Shown one piece after another: positions 34,151 to 47,395 of a stretch of DNA of 64,000 nt. This stretch comes from Guadua angustifolia. Its lineage: Eukaryota; Streptophyta; Magnoliopsida; Poales; Poaceae. Position 1 is the stretch's first letter; every line of letters starts with the position of its first letter. The stretch spans positions 74,044,224-74,108,223 of the forward strand of contig CM070502.1 of the NCBI GenBank assembly GCA_036346375.1, given 5' to 3'. Both the position numbers and the translations under genes were made by a program. A model generated the notes under the pieces. That model ran no database searches. It was given only the letters and a program-made list of their open reading frames with translations, and had not been told where the DNA came from.

Positions 34151-35421
34151 CGCCGCGGCGGACGGCACCACCTTTGTGGGCGATTCGTCGCCGTCGAGCC
34201 GCGCTCTTTGTCTTCCCCGAACTCCAGTATCTATCTATGGCAGCAAGGGCAGGGCAGGTATGATAGCGGCGGTTGCTTGTAAAATTTACCGAACAAACTA
34301 GTCAGATCAGATGCCAGTGCGTCTCGTATCAAATCATGTCAGGCATGCTTCCATGTCATTCCTGTTGTATCTCGAAACTTTGTGTGGCGAGTAATCACTG
34401 TATACCATCTATTTATATTTTTATATTTACACAACTATTAAAAAGAAAAATATAAAAGCATCTCTCAAAATCTCTACTATATAAAGCAAGAGTCAGACTA
34501 GCAGCAGGTAGCAATGCTGATGATGTTCAACGACAACCGGAATTCAATGGCAGTCCAATAAATACTCTCTCCCTTCTATTTTAATATCATTTTAGAATAC
34601 TACAATAAACCTTTTAAAACTTTAACTGTTAATGTGTACAAAAATATTTAGATTTGTTATGTAAAAATGATATCACTAGGTTTGTCATTAAAAATATTTT
34701 CATAGCACCGCATTTTTTTATAATTTTTACTAGTATATAAAGGGCAATTCCTTACATACCACTGAAAACTTATATGCTATTCATTGTGTGAACCCTATGT
34801 CAGTCACATTTATAGATTTCACTTAAATTCCAGTGACATATGAGGAAATAATCCAATATATAATTATAAAAATTTAATGATTATAGTTGTGTATTGGATA
34901 CTACATTGATGTCCAAAAGGACAAGTTAAAAAAAAAAAACCGGAGGTAATACTTTCAAGCAACTTAGAAACACTTACTCTCACAGAGCAAGCTACAAAAT
35001 GTAATTCCAATAAAACATTTCATGCCCACTGGCAAACAAAATACAGACATCTAAGTACGTTGTTATAGATTTTTTCTAGTTACAGGAGGCAAATTAACGA
35101 GGCGAATCATTGAACAGTAGGCAGGTGGTCACTCTTATCTGTCCATTCCATTGCATAAACATCATCTGAAAACTTGACGCAAGTTACAAACCCATGCGAC
35201 TAACTGATTACTCAAGGGCGCAATCATCTCAACTGTCGGCTCTGTAAAAAAATGAGCACCAAAATTCCTTGAAAACTAGCACGCAAACCAACTGAGACCA
35301 AATAACTTAAGCACGCTGGAATTGATTGGCGTGGGCACAGCATTCCGCTTCAAGGTACCACAAGTTCTGCCGTGTTTCATCATCATCTAGGACGTCTAAT
35401 GGAATTCACGCAGCTGTAGTA
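34151..35421. other. Intergenic between M14 and GT29 genes, with MITE remnants
   Basis: Includes the M14 promoter side. At 34471 the sequence TCTCTACTATATAAAGCAAG after an A looks like a Helitron 5' end, but no 3' end was found. The stretch 34564-34950 begins ctctctcccttctattttaa and ends aaaaaaccggaggtaata, the pattern of a degenerate Stowaway-like element. The last 300 bp hold the GT29 3' UTR. Confidence 0.45.
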
Positions 35422-38400
35422 CTATCTATCGTTGATCATGCAGAGGTAACCACCCCCAGCATTCCGCTCCAGAGGATACCTGGTGGCACCTTTCATGTAC
35501 TCAAGGTGGCTCATAGCAGCATCTCGGAGACCAGATCTGTTTGGTGCCTTTCCTTTCTCACGCTTCTTTATCATGGTGCATGTGCTCAGAGGGCCATCAG
35601 TTCCTGCCCCAGGTCTCCTACAATGCAATTTGCAAAGATGAAGTTTCAAGTTACACAACCTACGTTACAATGATAGTGTATCTGCCTACTTTGGTTAGTA
35701 AAAGTTCAGTAACAGAACCAAACCCAAGCAGATGAAAAACAACAGCAAATACCCTAGTAAGGTTCCTGTGGACTAGTTGCATGAATGGAAGACAGCAACT
35801 CACTAAAGAAAGGAAGGTCCCAAAAACTCACTTCAACAATTTCTCAGAAGCAACTCTAGCGGCTTCGATGGTGTCCTTGGTAGGCAGCCACTTTACAGCC
35901 CTGCCAGGATCACCTCGCATCGGTGAGTGGATTTTTACAAGCTGCACATGATTTTCTACATCAACAAGTGATCTTCATGTGATAGCAATTAACACATATT
36001 TGTAATACTCCATGTATGTAAGACAGTTTTATTTGCTTGCGTGAGGGGAAATGAGAAACTCACACCAAGACATTCCATCATTTGATAATATGCTCTCCCA
36101 TGTAGTGGAGTGTGTCCCTTTCTGGACTCTGAAAAGTACCTCGTCCTGAAAGATCATAACATCAACTCTAATTCAAAACTGCATGTAACGTATTTTAAAG
36201 TTAGTAAGATCGAAAGTCACCAACCATTCTTTGTAACCTGGGTCTACTGTAAAGCCATACATGTCAACACTGTCACATACGGAGAGAGCAAATTCGAGAG
36301 CTTTAAGCCCAGTTCCTTTAGCAGAGGAACCAAATGATGTGCCTACCATGAGGTATACTGGATTGGTTATTGGAAGTTTCTGCGTAGCAAGAGTTCCAAC
36401 AGGAAGATAAGAAAACATGGAACATGTACCAAAGGCACCCTAGTTTCTAAAACACGATAGCTAAGTTACCCGAATCATTTGGTTCATGATGTCATGTATT
36501 GTCGTCTTAACGACCAGTACCTCCTTTTTTGTTTCTGCAACCATAAAAATTAGCACGCCTTTTCATCTCGTTATCTGACTGATAGGAAAATAGGCAGCTG
36601 ACAGACCCTTACCATCTAACTCAACAACTTTATCTAGGGCCTTTGCAGATCCTCTATTAAGAAGACGAAATGTACTCTTTGTACCAACATATTCCGTGTA
36701 GTTCTGCAATGCAGACAGAAGAAGTCGTGGCTTGTCCAAGTGGGAAAAAAAGATCAGAAAACATAACTAAACAAGATCAGCAAACATAATTATCTTAAAA
36801 AACCTGGATGGGTGCACCATTTTCTCTAATGACGACATCATAAGAATCAATCTCATCCCCAAATTTAGTTTTAAGAAGATCCCCGGAGTTCCCGACAACA
36901 GCACATCTACCGAATTGCCGAGGTACATATGGTGGCATCTTAGGCAGAACTAATGAAAGCTTGTCCATGCAGAGAGTTCTGTTCTGGCACTTATTCCTGC
37001 ACACCCAAAACAAAACACAGTTAATAATCTATCGCCGGAGCTAAACATGCTGTAAGTCTATACGGAACTGCAAGACTTATGTCTACCCACAGAAGGATTC
37101 CTTTGTTGATACGGCGCCATGCATACTCCTCCCAGCCATTTGGCAATGCATCAATGTACTCCTTTGTCAGTATTGTGGTACTATTGCGAACCTATGGGAA
37201 AAAAACAACTGAGTGACCGTTTCAATAGCTAATAGTGTAATTCAGCCAAACTTTAGTGCAACGCTGCGTCATAGTTTATGTTACAGTGTTTAAACGTCAA
37301 GATGGAGCTGCCAGAAACTCATGCAACCACAACTCGGTGAACATCAACGATGTCATTTTGCATTCATCATATAAAATGTTGGCATTAATTGGATTTGCAA
37401 AATCACATACACATCTCAGTAGAAAACATGCTCACCTGCTCCCATGAGGCCACAGCTTCGCAGAGATTGAACTCAAATGACAAACCTTCAGCCTCTCCAG
37501 TTTTTGGATCTTTCTGCAAATATCAGTCGACAATGGCCACAAACATCAGGCAAGCTGCTCTAGCTATGAGAAGAAGTCAACAAAGAACTGTAGTCTACGC
37601 TTGTCTTCAGATACATAATGTAAGATGCAAGATAAGTACAGAACACAATAAACCAGTTAAAATGGGAAAGGCCTGCACAAGAAAATAAATGACAGAGCAC
37701 ATGAGTGCTTACCCATTTAGAAACTGTGTCACTTGGGTATTGTATTACAACTCGACAGTAATCCTCTCCACCAACCGCTTGCAGTCCTAGACCATTTGCA
37801 TCCTGCAATTTTCTTTAACGTAAGGTTTATCCGAACCAGCACGCTAATGATCATACAAAAAAAAATCATCAAGTTGCTAGCAACACATATCTACAAGAGA
37901 ATTGCCTTTCGAATATAAATATGTATACTCTCCAAACATTTGAAGTCATCCGAAGATTTTTTTTACCATGCTTTCCAATGTACCAAACAGTGAGCATCCC
38001 AACAATTCTCACAAAAATCAAGAATTCGTAAGCAATTACCCTGCCAGTCCAACAAAGCTCGTGCCTTTCCGAAGCTAATGGCCACAGATATGAGACAATG
38101 CAGCATAGGATTTGCACATAGATAAGACAACTGAGTCCTAACAGGTTCTAAAGAGAAAGAAATTAACAGAGCAGGGAGATCAGCAACAACGTACCACGCA
38201 CTTGGTGAAGCCGCCCTGCAGCGCGGCGAGCGCCGCCAAGTCGGCCTCCGAAACCCTAGAGCCACCATCTGCACGCACCCATCCCGCCTAAGGAATCCCC
38301 ACACCACACGTAACCGAAGCAATAAAAGAGAGAACCCGGGGGAGTGGGGAGCACATTACATGAGGAGAGGCCCGAGAGGTAGATGAGGATGGCGGTTACG

Positions 38401-38444
38401 CCGGAGAAGATGGCGGCGGCGAGGGCGAGGGGGAGCACCCGCAT
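35422..38444 (-). CDS. GT29 sialyltransferase-like protein, 439 aa
   Basis: Golgi type II membrane protein of the plant sialyltransferase-like group (SIA2/STLP relatives); plants lack clear sialic acid, so the real substrate is open. Twelve exons: 38444-38360, 38268-38195, 37802-37713, 37513-37436, 37191-37091, 36996-36804, 36703-36613, 36534-36470, 36379-36225, 36145-36064, 35941-35832 and 35617-35422. Every phase fits. The start is ATG 38444 (MRVLPLALAAAIFSGV); an in-frame TTG further upstream is not used. A membrane anchor spans residues 3-25. Sialylmotif L lies at about 172-220 (RCAVVGNSGDLL, YDVVIRENGAP), motif S at about 271-310 (GTSFGSSAKGTGLKALEFAL), and the C-terminal His/Glu motif in GHTPLHGRAYYQMME (321-335). 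The gene looks intact. Confidence 0.93.
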
Positions 38445-38690
38445 GGCCGGAACAGCCAACCCCTAGCGGCTGGCTAGGCTCTGCTCTCGCCGAGGCCGGA
38501 GTCGGAGATGGGAAGGACGCCTCACTTTGCTATTTCCGTGGAGTGCCAGGGGTCACGTGCATATTGAGCCTTCCTTTTTTCTTTCCTCTATGCTGGGCCT
38601 CTTCTCACTTTAATGGGCCTTTCCAATATGGGCCTAGAAACTAAACGGCCTAGTTTCTTGTAAGCCACTATTGGGTTGCCTATGTCTCTA
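38445..38690. promoter_or_regulatory. Promoter side of the GT29 gene
   Basis: Short GC-mixed 5' flank with gggcc[tc] motifs (for example tgggccttt and gggcctag between 38595 and 38635), similar to site II/TCP-type elements common in grass housekeeping promoters. No TATA box is seen. Confidence 0.35.
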
Positions 38691-40135
38691 AGATCAAAGT
38701 TCAAAATCTCGCCGGTATCTTGCGGTATCTTGCGAGATCTTGTTTACTGGACGGGAACAAGATTTAAAATATCAGTTGAAGTAAAAAAAATTAAAAATTT
38801 GAATTGCTACAATAACCTCGCTATATCTCGATGAGATCTCGGCATTTTAATCTGAAATTTGATGTTTGACCGCCGGATTTGACCAAAAATTGATCAATAA
38901 CCTTTAAGAAAGTCATCTCCTATGAAAATTTGTTGAAAATCCAAATTTTGGAGATATTTTTTAAAAACTTCATAAACACTGTCAAATTTTTATAAAATTG
39001 TATGTACTTTACCATGATGTGAAAATTTTGTGGTACCATTCAAAGAAGTGTAGGATCATACAGAAAAATTTTCAAAATAATTAAAATTTATTTGTTATCT
39101 TTAAAAGTTAAAAACAGAATGAATATAATTGGGACAGTAACCTTGTCAGAATTTTATAAATTTTCACAAGTGTGATTATGATCCAAAATTTTTATGAGAG
39201 CTTAATAATTTTCTCAATACCATTTTATAAAATTTTTGAAAAATTTTATACTTTTTTGTTTTCTCAATGAAATCTATATATGCATTGAACTTCATTTGTT
39301 ATATTTCAAAAATCAAAAACAGAAAGAACATAAATGGTACAATGCATTTATAAGAATTTTATAAATTCACTGGAGTGTAATTATGATTCAAAATTTTTAT
39401 GAGGTCTTAATCATTTCCTTAGAACCCTTCTACAAAATTTTTAAAAATTTTAAACTTTTTTTATTTCTAAAGAAAATCTATGTATGATCATCAGGCTTTT
39501 ATCAGAATGTAGCGCTGTCAGAATTTTTGGAACTTCTTGAAGTTTTATCATCATATGAAATTTTTATAGAAACATTAATGATACATCAGTACCATTCAAA
39601 TTTTTAAAAAATATTCTAACATGGTTTGTACTATTTTTCATTTAGTTGAAATTTGCCGGTAAAGCTTTTATCAGGATAGTAGCACTATCCAAATTTTTAA
39701 AAATTCATGAAACTTGATCGCCATCTGAAAATTTTATGGGAATATTAATGATGCATAATAACCATGCATAAACAATTTCAAAATTTTATAATGTGGTTTG
39801 TTTCATTTTTCATTTGGTTCAAACTTGCCGGTCAACGTTTTATCAGGACAGTAGTAATGTTTGAATTTTTAGAAACTCCTCAGATTTGATAATCATCTAA
39901 AATTTTTATGAGAACATCATTGATATGTTAGGAACTTCCACAAAAAATTTCAAAATTTTTCGACATCATTTGGGCCATTTTCGGGCCGTTCAATTTTGCC
40001 GAGATCTCGGCAAATCACCGGAATTCAAATTCTGTTTTTACAATTGGTCCAAAATTTATTTAAAATGGCGAGATCTCGCAAATTTCATCCATAGACGATA
40101 TTTAGAGCGAAACCGAGATTTCAATCCTTGCTAAG
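38690..40135. repeat. AT-rich transposon-like block with degenerate internal repeats
   Basis: The left edge (caaaatctcgccggtatctt) and right edge (cgaaaccgagatttcaatcc) are related in inverted orientation through aaatctcg/cgagattt. The cgagatctcg phrase recurs near both ends. The 1.2-kb interior consists of about ten loosely similar 100-120-bp units with the words aatttttatgag, tttaaaaattt and tgccggt. No coding region was seen. ctaaga occurs outside both ends and may be a target duplication. Confidence 0.5.
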
Positions 40136-41894
40136 ACCTTATTTGGGATGCCTAATTGCAAACAGATCCATACGAATAGGTCGAGATTTTAGACCTATTC
40201 ACATATATCTCGGCGAAGAATGTGCTTCTCAAACAAGGGCTAGCAAAAATGGCAGGGCACAAAACCAAGATAATCAAAGAATGAGAGACACAGTTTTAAC
40301 CTGAAGAAAATCTTGTAGCGGAAAAACCAGATCGCACAACTGGTGATGATCGCGTCCAACAGAATCTGCATCAAAGTTGAAAGTTCTTTTTTACCCTCTT
40401 TGCGGGTTAACCTTGTTGACAAAACATGCATCCAAGGTGCGACAAGTCATTGTCCATCAATTAATAAGGATCTTGGAAAGATTCAAAAGAAGCATCAAGC
40501 ATGCATGGATAAAACGTGTTCTACTATTAGAGGCGAGTTTGGCGCTGAGCGTCTACGACGAGCTACTAAGAGTAGAATAATTAAGGTACACTTACGTTTC
40601 CTGAAGGGAAACCATTGTTTCATCGTCTCCTCTCCTGCTGGTCTAACATGGGCTACCTGTTCTTGCTACGATTCCAAGTTGGTTGGTTGGCTGATTGGAG
40701 ACAGGAGGGAAGCCTTGCTTTGACGTCAACATAGGCGGCCATGTAGAGTTCAGAACTAGTGACAGGATGTTGTCATCTCATAGCATTGTTAGGTCAACGC
40801 TTGTATTTTAATGCTACGCCAATTCCCTTGCCTTGCGTATTTGTTCCTTCTTAAATTATTGCAGCTTGGAACGGGTCACTGTAAAATTGGAGTACTACAA
40901 GTATCTGCTCGATCAGATCAATCAGAGAGCACGCCGTGGCAATTTTAGTCGTCATTCAGACAGAATTCAGAAAGAATGCCGCGTTACATCATTTCCAAAT
41001 TATGCACACTGAATAAGACTACTGCCTTGTTTCTATTTCTTTACAGTGCTTGGTTGTCACTTGTAAAAACCTGGCCAATTCTCCTGGCTGACTGAATGCT
41101 TACCGCAATCTGAGTTCATCACTTATCTAGCGACGTGAACATTATGTTTTGTAAATCTAGCTCTCACGTACGTATTTATAAATTTAACCTCCTCCTCTCC
41201 CCTGCCGCACCAGACGAGCGCGAAAACTTGCCGGCACCATGGTAGAGCACGAAAGCAGCTTGAGCCACTGTAGCAGAAAACTTCCGCACTCCCCAACCAT
41301 GACAGCCTTGCTAGGCCACCCACATGGAACCACCCACGGTCGCCTACACCGCGCCCTACGCATACCCATGCGCTCCCACACACTTCCATGGCAGCCGGCA
41401 AATTTCCACGCCTCCCAATGTCGCTTACTGCAACTTTCGCGGTGGAGAAGGGGTCAAATTTGCACATGTATGCATGAAGGAGTTAGATTTGTAAAAAAAA
41501 AATTGAGTTTGGGGATTAAATATGCGATGTGTTCACCACAATCAACTGGGCAGTTTAGGAGCTACAGGTTGCAGCACTCTCTAGCAATGACCCTGGCTCC
41601 AGCAGGACAAATTGTAATAAACTCCATGTCATGGCGAAATTCATACTCATGCAATATCCTACACAACAATGATCCAACAGCTTTGAAGAATTAATTATTC
41701 CCTATATTCCTATTGGTTACAACTTACAATTATATCTCTCTTTGTTGCTACATTTTACACTTGTCATGGATTGGACAAGACCTACTTCATGACAGCAACA
41801 ACAACATCATCAGCAAACTTCACAAACTCAACATCAACATCAGACAAAATTTAGGCCATTTACAGGAAGAATGTCGTCAGCTCCAAGGCTGGGA
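40136..41894. other. Intergenic, no reliable gene
   Basis: A minus-strand segment at 40370-40307 is bounded by gatgcag and ag|gttaaa and is open in two frames, and a possible ATG with a gtaagt donor lies near 40620-40590. They cannot be tied to any family. A GC-rich 150-codon plus-strand stretch (41239-41694) shows no domain. The last part holds the 3' UTR of the kinase gene. Confidence 0.3.
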
Positions 41895-44800
41895 TCACTG
41901 CGCCTTCGTGGCGTGACCGTTGGCCCTTGACCCACGACGGGCATCGCTGCGCGGCGACGACCGCTGGTGCGCCGTGGTGCGACCATGGCTGCGGTCCCGT
42001 GATGACCCGCTTCCCCTTGCCTCCCTTGCCCTGCTCTTCATAGACTCGATCTGTTCGAGCGTCTCAAGGACTTCCTTCATTGACGGCCTGCTCCTGGGCT
42101 CGCCGGCCAGGCAGTTCAGCGTCAGCTGCGCCGCCTGAAGGGCTTGTTTGGAATTGTACTGACCCTCAAACCGGGGGTCCATGACACGGGCAAGCTTTCT
42201 CCGGTCGGCCAAGTAGGGCTTTGCCCAGTCAGCAAGGCTGTGTTGTCCGGTTGGACGATTGGGATCTAGAGCTCGCTGTCCGGACAGCATCTCCAGCATC
42301 ACAACTCCAAAACCGTAAACGTCACTCTTGACATATAAATGACCTACACATGGTTTAGAGCATGTAGTGAGAACAACCATCAACAGCTAAGAAAGTAACT
42401 GCAAATAGCAGCTCGCAAGTTCTGAATTTTAGTAGGATGAATGGAGCCAGTAACAACTTGAGAAGGTGTTATAGATATCTGAATTCACAATCAATTGGAA
42501 ATATTAATGGTACGAATGAGCGCAACTAAGTGCGCATTGTTTTGCCCTTTTTGTGGAAAGTGACGGTAGATGAATGCCCATACACATAAGGATTGTACGC
42601 ACATGATTTCCTATGACAGATTGTCCACTTGAGGGCACCAGGTGCTACTTATCCATATCTGACCCAAGATGGAGGCCCACATGCTTACTTGTCTGGACTA
42701 GCTAATGCCTCATTATTCCACAAATTCAGTGACAAAAAATTGCTTCATTTCTAGTAAGGCAACATTTGTTTTTGCCATTGACTTCTCTTTAGCATCCGTG
42801 GTCCACTATTTGTATTATCTGGTAGCCAATATTCTAATTTTATGATCGAGCCTAAATGAAGACTGAGAAATCGGTGGCCTTGTATGACAACCAGACCTAT
42901 TCCATGTATATTTCCATTTCAATCTGTGCTATACATGGCACATGCAGTGGTGACAATTCATTTCATGTAAGGAATAAGGATTAAGGACACGTACCGGTAG
43001 CTACATACTCTGGAGCTGCATATCCATATGTGCCCATGACCCTTGTCGTGATATGCGAGTTGCTACCTGTTGGTCCAAGCTTAGCAAGCCCAAAATCAGA
43101 GAGCTTTGCATTGTAGTTCTGCCAAAGAACGCTGTCAGCATTTGACCTCAATAAAGAATTAGCAGATCGAAGGTATACAGAATAGTACAAAGCTTACGGC
43201 ATCTAGAAGGATGTTGGAAGCTTTGAAGTCACGGTAGATAACTTGCTTCTCTGATGCATGCAAGAATGCAAGTCCTCGAGCTGCACCAATGGCTATCTTC
43301 AACCTCAGTTCCCATGATAGTGGAGCACATCCTCCTGAAAAGGAATGCAATTGGTTCCAATATCAGTTTTTCTTCAGTCAAGTATTTGCCCCCAAGATAT
43401 TCACACATGATGCATTTACATGTTTATTGTTTTAGAATTTGACCATTACAAAAATTATGCCACTGCCATTACTGCTGAAGCGTTGCTGAGAAAAAAAATG
43501 TAGTGAGCATGAGCAAGGTCAAAAGCCTTTTTCCCAGTAAAATACCTAAAAGAAAGGATGATACAAATGATCGGCAGTAATAACTCACTTCTGAAAAGAT
43601 GGTTTTCTAAGCTCCCTTTGGCCATGAACTCATACACAAGCAATAGTTCCTTGTCTTCCCAGCAGTAGCCCAACAGCTTGACAAGGTTTGGGTGAGAGAG
43701 CCTTCCCAGAAAGTTTATCTCTGACTGCAGGTAGACATTGAGAAATGTCCATTAGATATGGTAATTGTAATAATAGTTAGCAAAGTTAAGACATCTGCTA
43801 GACTAAACCAAGAGCATCGAGTCACATTTTGTGGCCACAGTTTGCAAGGACATACATCACATTGACACATTGCTATAATCGTGTTATGTCTGAAAACACC
43901 AAAACTTACCAAGGAAAAAAAAGCAACTGCATTGTGATAAACATGTGGCTTCTTGGATTTTTCTGGTCAGAAATTATGAACAGTTTAGTATCGTAGCACT
44001 TCTGACAATATGGTTCTGGTCAGCATTGGGCCATTGGCACTACCCAGATAACGCAGCCCCATTAAACAATTACTCGTTACAATTTATAAAACTGACAGCC
44101 AAGTCATCAGAAGTTAAACAAAGCATGAAGCACCATAAGCACGAAATGACCAGGAGAATATTCAAAATTGTTGTGATTTTAATAATATGTCAATTAAAGG
44201 TGTATCAACAGAAAGTGAACTGCATCCTCAACTAATAATATAATAATAAGCACATCGGAATTCTTCTGACTGTGCTGATAGCAATTACCATCAAGAGCAA
44301 ACAAAACTACGTCAAAGCCCCAGAGCTTGCCAGGATTCCTATGCTCATGCTCATCAACTTGGCATCCAAAGTTTCGAGATTTTTTTAAAAGAAAAGGACC
44401 AGAGTTTACCTGCCATTCTTCATACCCCTGCATGCTCTCCGAGTTGAGCTTCTTGACAGCAACAACCATGCCAGTACCACTCTTCGCCGGGTTCATTGTC
44501 CTCTCATCCACCCACCCTTTGTACACCCTCCCAAAACCCCCCTCCCCAAGGACACTATCCGGTCTGAAGTTCTTGGTAGCTGCCCGGAGCTCAATGAATG
44601 TGAATGTCCGGAGGTTTGGCGCCTCCAGGATCTGACCCTCAGGGAACGCCCCCTCATCGAATCCACTGCTTGTACCGCCACTGCCGGCAGAGGCCATGAA
44701 GCTGCTGCCCAAAGAGGAGAGCTTCCCTGTGGTGCTGTTGCTGGTGGTGACACTGCCGCTTGTCTTGGGGGTCATTGACGTCCCTGCTATACAATTAGCC

Positions 44801-45518
44801 CACATTACCCTGGAGTACTGAGTGTGATTATGGGAGAAATTTGTGAAGAACATGGAGAATTCAGCTAAAATTGGGGTCTTTTCCTCCCTTTCTAGGAAAC
44901 AGTTAGGATTGCATGAGATGGTTGCAGCCTTTATGATTCAGGAAAGGGGTTGACTACTTTTTGGTGCTAAATTTTGACCTACTGCTAAACAAAGATTCGT
45001 CCATAGATGTAATAGAAGAAAAACTAAGAAAGTATTGAGCTTGGAAAACTATGGTTTGATGACAATTCAGTTAATCCTTCCCTAGCCTCCACTTCCAATA
45101 CTCTTTAACCAATTAATCTTGAACTAGGAAAACAACTTGTCCTGATTATTTGTTACCTGCCCTGACCGCTAAACAATTAGACAGAGCACTGCTAGATATG
45201 AAAGAAACAACAACAGAATCTAGAACTGGGAGAGCTGACGTTTGGCAATAAAAATAACAAAAAAAATATAGGATTCTTTTGCTGAGAAAACCATGGTGTA
45301 TTATTACAGCAAGGCCAAATATTTGAGCAGAAACCAGGAAGTTCTTCACCTAGGGCAAGTCAACTTGCGGGATCCAGGAAGTGAGAAGATCACAGGAAAA
45401 ATTACGGGAGAAGGAAGGAAGCAAAATCAAGTTCCTCAAACCGATTCTCACCTGGGCTAGATGGCCTGAAATCCACAGCCCCATCAGTCTTGCCTGAGAG
45501 ACCACAGATGTTTCCCAT
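41895..45518 (-). CDS. Receptor-like cytoplasmic kinase, RLCK-VII (APK1/PBL-like), 428 aa
   Basis: Plasma-membrane-tethered Ser/Thr kinase that typically relays signals from receptor kinases. Six exons: 45518-45452, 44783-44410, 43724-43589, 43334-43198, 43118-42995 and 42343-41895, all in phase. The protein begins MGNICG, a myristoylation glycine with a nearby palmitoylatable cysteine. After a Ser/Thr-rich linker come the P-loop GEGGFGRVYKGW (102-113), Lys133 in VAVKK, and Glu149. The catalytic loop VIYRDFKASNILLD has Asp228, and DFG is 246-248. The activation segment reads SHITTRVMGTYGYAAPEY. The C terminus (about 375-428) is rich in Arg, Ser and His. A (CT)n tract overlaps the first bases of the leader. 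This is the complete member of a tandem pair; its 5' half lies in duplicated DNA. Confidence 0.95.
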
Positions 45519-45545
45519 CTCTCTCTCTCTCTCTCTCTCTCTCTG
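45519..45545. repeat. (CT)n tract in the kinase leader
   Basis: About 13 CT units directly upstream of the kinase start codon, serving as the GA-rich 5' leader on the minus strand. The duplicate has only about five units. Confidence 0.9.
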
Positions 45546-46439
45546 CAGGGAAGGAAGGATGCCTTGCGGTGGACAAGGGAGGAGGGGGATGAAGTCAAGG
45601 GGGCTTATAATAAGTAGGCAGAGCAGACCGCAAAAGTGCGTAGTGCAGGGAGGAGGAGGCTGCAACAAGTCTCGGATTTGAATCTGCATATGACCTGCCT
45701 ACCCCGGACTCAAGTTGATGTGATACTTTGCTAGCTCTCCTCGAGTCCTCGTCTAGTTTTTTTTTTTTTTTTAAAAATGTAGTATACTCTAAACGAATGT
45801 ACAAATTTAGCTTTTTATTATTATACTCCTCGCCTCCTATCATAGGAGTGAGCCTATCGCACCTTGAACATGCTCGCTAGTCGGTTGTCGCTCTCCCGAA
45901 TCGAAGGTAGCTCGCCGTGTGCCCAGAGAGGTGGCTTGCCACAGTTGGCAAGCACGAGAGGCTGCCTCCTGCAGTAGGGGAGCGTGGGAGTATGTTGGAG
46001 TATGCTAAATTTGCAATTTTGATCGTAAGAAGGCTAAATTTGAGAAAAATAAGACAATAATGGCTAGAAAAGTCATCACTTCACTCAAGTTTACCTTCCC
46101 TTTAAAAAGCAAGCTAAATGTAGTTTCCATGGATTGATTAGTAGTAGTAATCTTACTCAGTCCAGCTGGAGCTATATGTAAATTAACATATAGTATGTAT
46201 TTTACTTTTTTGAACAATATATGTGTATCGAAGGTTTAGGGGTTTTACTGATTTTGATCCATTTTCATTTATAATCTAGCTTACTTTGTTTGAGATAAAA
46301 GACTTAGTTGTTGTTATTGTACATGTGTGTATTGAATAATCAATTTTACTTGTGCTTACAAAAAAAATATACACACGAAACATATAAATATTAGGCAAAC
46401 ATGCAAAATTTAAAGGATCTTTTTAGAAACTTTACATGA

Positions 46440-46603
46440 TCTCTATTATATAAAGCAAAAGTTTCTTCCTGTATCATTTCATCAAAATTACCCATCTTTG
46501 CTATTGCTCTTTAATTATCCACCTTTGCCACTGTTAGTGCTCTTTGCAAATAAACCTTTTATCGTAAATTGTGTTTCCGTTTAATACACAGGCATATGGC
46601 TAG
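46440..46603 (+). mobile_element. Miniature Helitron, 164 bp
   Basis: Begins TCTCTATTATATAAAGCA after an A and ends gcatatggCTAG before a T, fitting Helitron rules (5' TC, 3' CTRR, insertion between A and T). A short weak hairpin may precede the end. No coding region. It lies inside tandem unit 1. Confidence 0.6.
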
Positions 46604-47395
46604 TACATTTGAAGTCTCACGGAATCCGAAAAAATTCGGAGTTCCAGGCAGGGGCCTTAAAAGATAGTTAACAATTCATAAGCTACTGAGCACTCTAGAT
46701 GGGAAGGTGCTTGCAATAATATAATCTAGCTTAATATATTCTCAAAGAAAACAGGTAGCAATATCTATTTGAGCGGTGTTTCAATGCTTTCCCTCCTAAT
46801 ATAAGTTGCACAAATCATGAAGCAAGCAAGGGGGTAAGCAATCATCATCCACCATTCATTCATACTTTAATATTTGTGCAACTGTTAAAAGGAAAAGCAT
46901 GAAAGCACCTCTCATCTACCTATATACGGTTTTAAACAACAATGCATTGTTTATATATGGTTTTAAACAACAATAAACAACAACGTCTATTGTTAATGAC
47001 TTGGAGTATGTTGGGATGTGTAAATGACTTGGTCGAAGAGGTAAGGCGCTATCTGACGGCGGGTGGTTGTTTGACCGGGCGAGCTAGCTACGGTTCTAAG
47101 AAGAAAAAGATGAATAGAAGGGCAGAGGTTAGGAGTGATGCGTGAGACCTTGGCAAGTTGACAATGGTAGCACAATTACTGACGCTAGAAATTTGCCCCC
47201 AAGATATTCACACATGATGCATTTACATGTTTATTGTTTTAGAATTTGACCATTACAAAAATTATGCCACTGCCATTACTGCTGAAGCGTTGCTGAGAAA
47301 AAAAATGTAGTGAGCATGAGCAAGGTCAAAAGCCTTTTTCCCAGTAAAATACCTAAAAGAAAGGATGATACAAATGATCGGCAGTAATAACTCAC

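Larger units (their letters stand above)
43384..47190. repeat. Tandem duplication, unit 1 (3.81 kb)
   Basis: The unit starts in intron 3 of the kinase (atttgcccccaagatattca) and runs through exons 3, 2 and 1, the promoter and about 1.6 kb of upstream DNA, ending gacgctagaa. Unit 2 follows directly with no spacer. Exons 2 and 3 give the same protein in both units and the non-coding parts differ by scattered changes and small indels, so the event is recent. Confidence 0.95.

Noticed and set aside
40307..40620. Possible small minus-strand gene with a membrane-like exon (DAIITSCAIWFFRYKIFF)
   Set aside because: The segment is open in more than one frame and the candidate first exon joins in a different frame; no family recognised.
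41239..41694. 151-codon plus-strand open stretch
   Set aside because: No domain, signal or splice context; composition is like nearby non-coding sequence.
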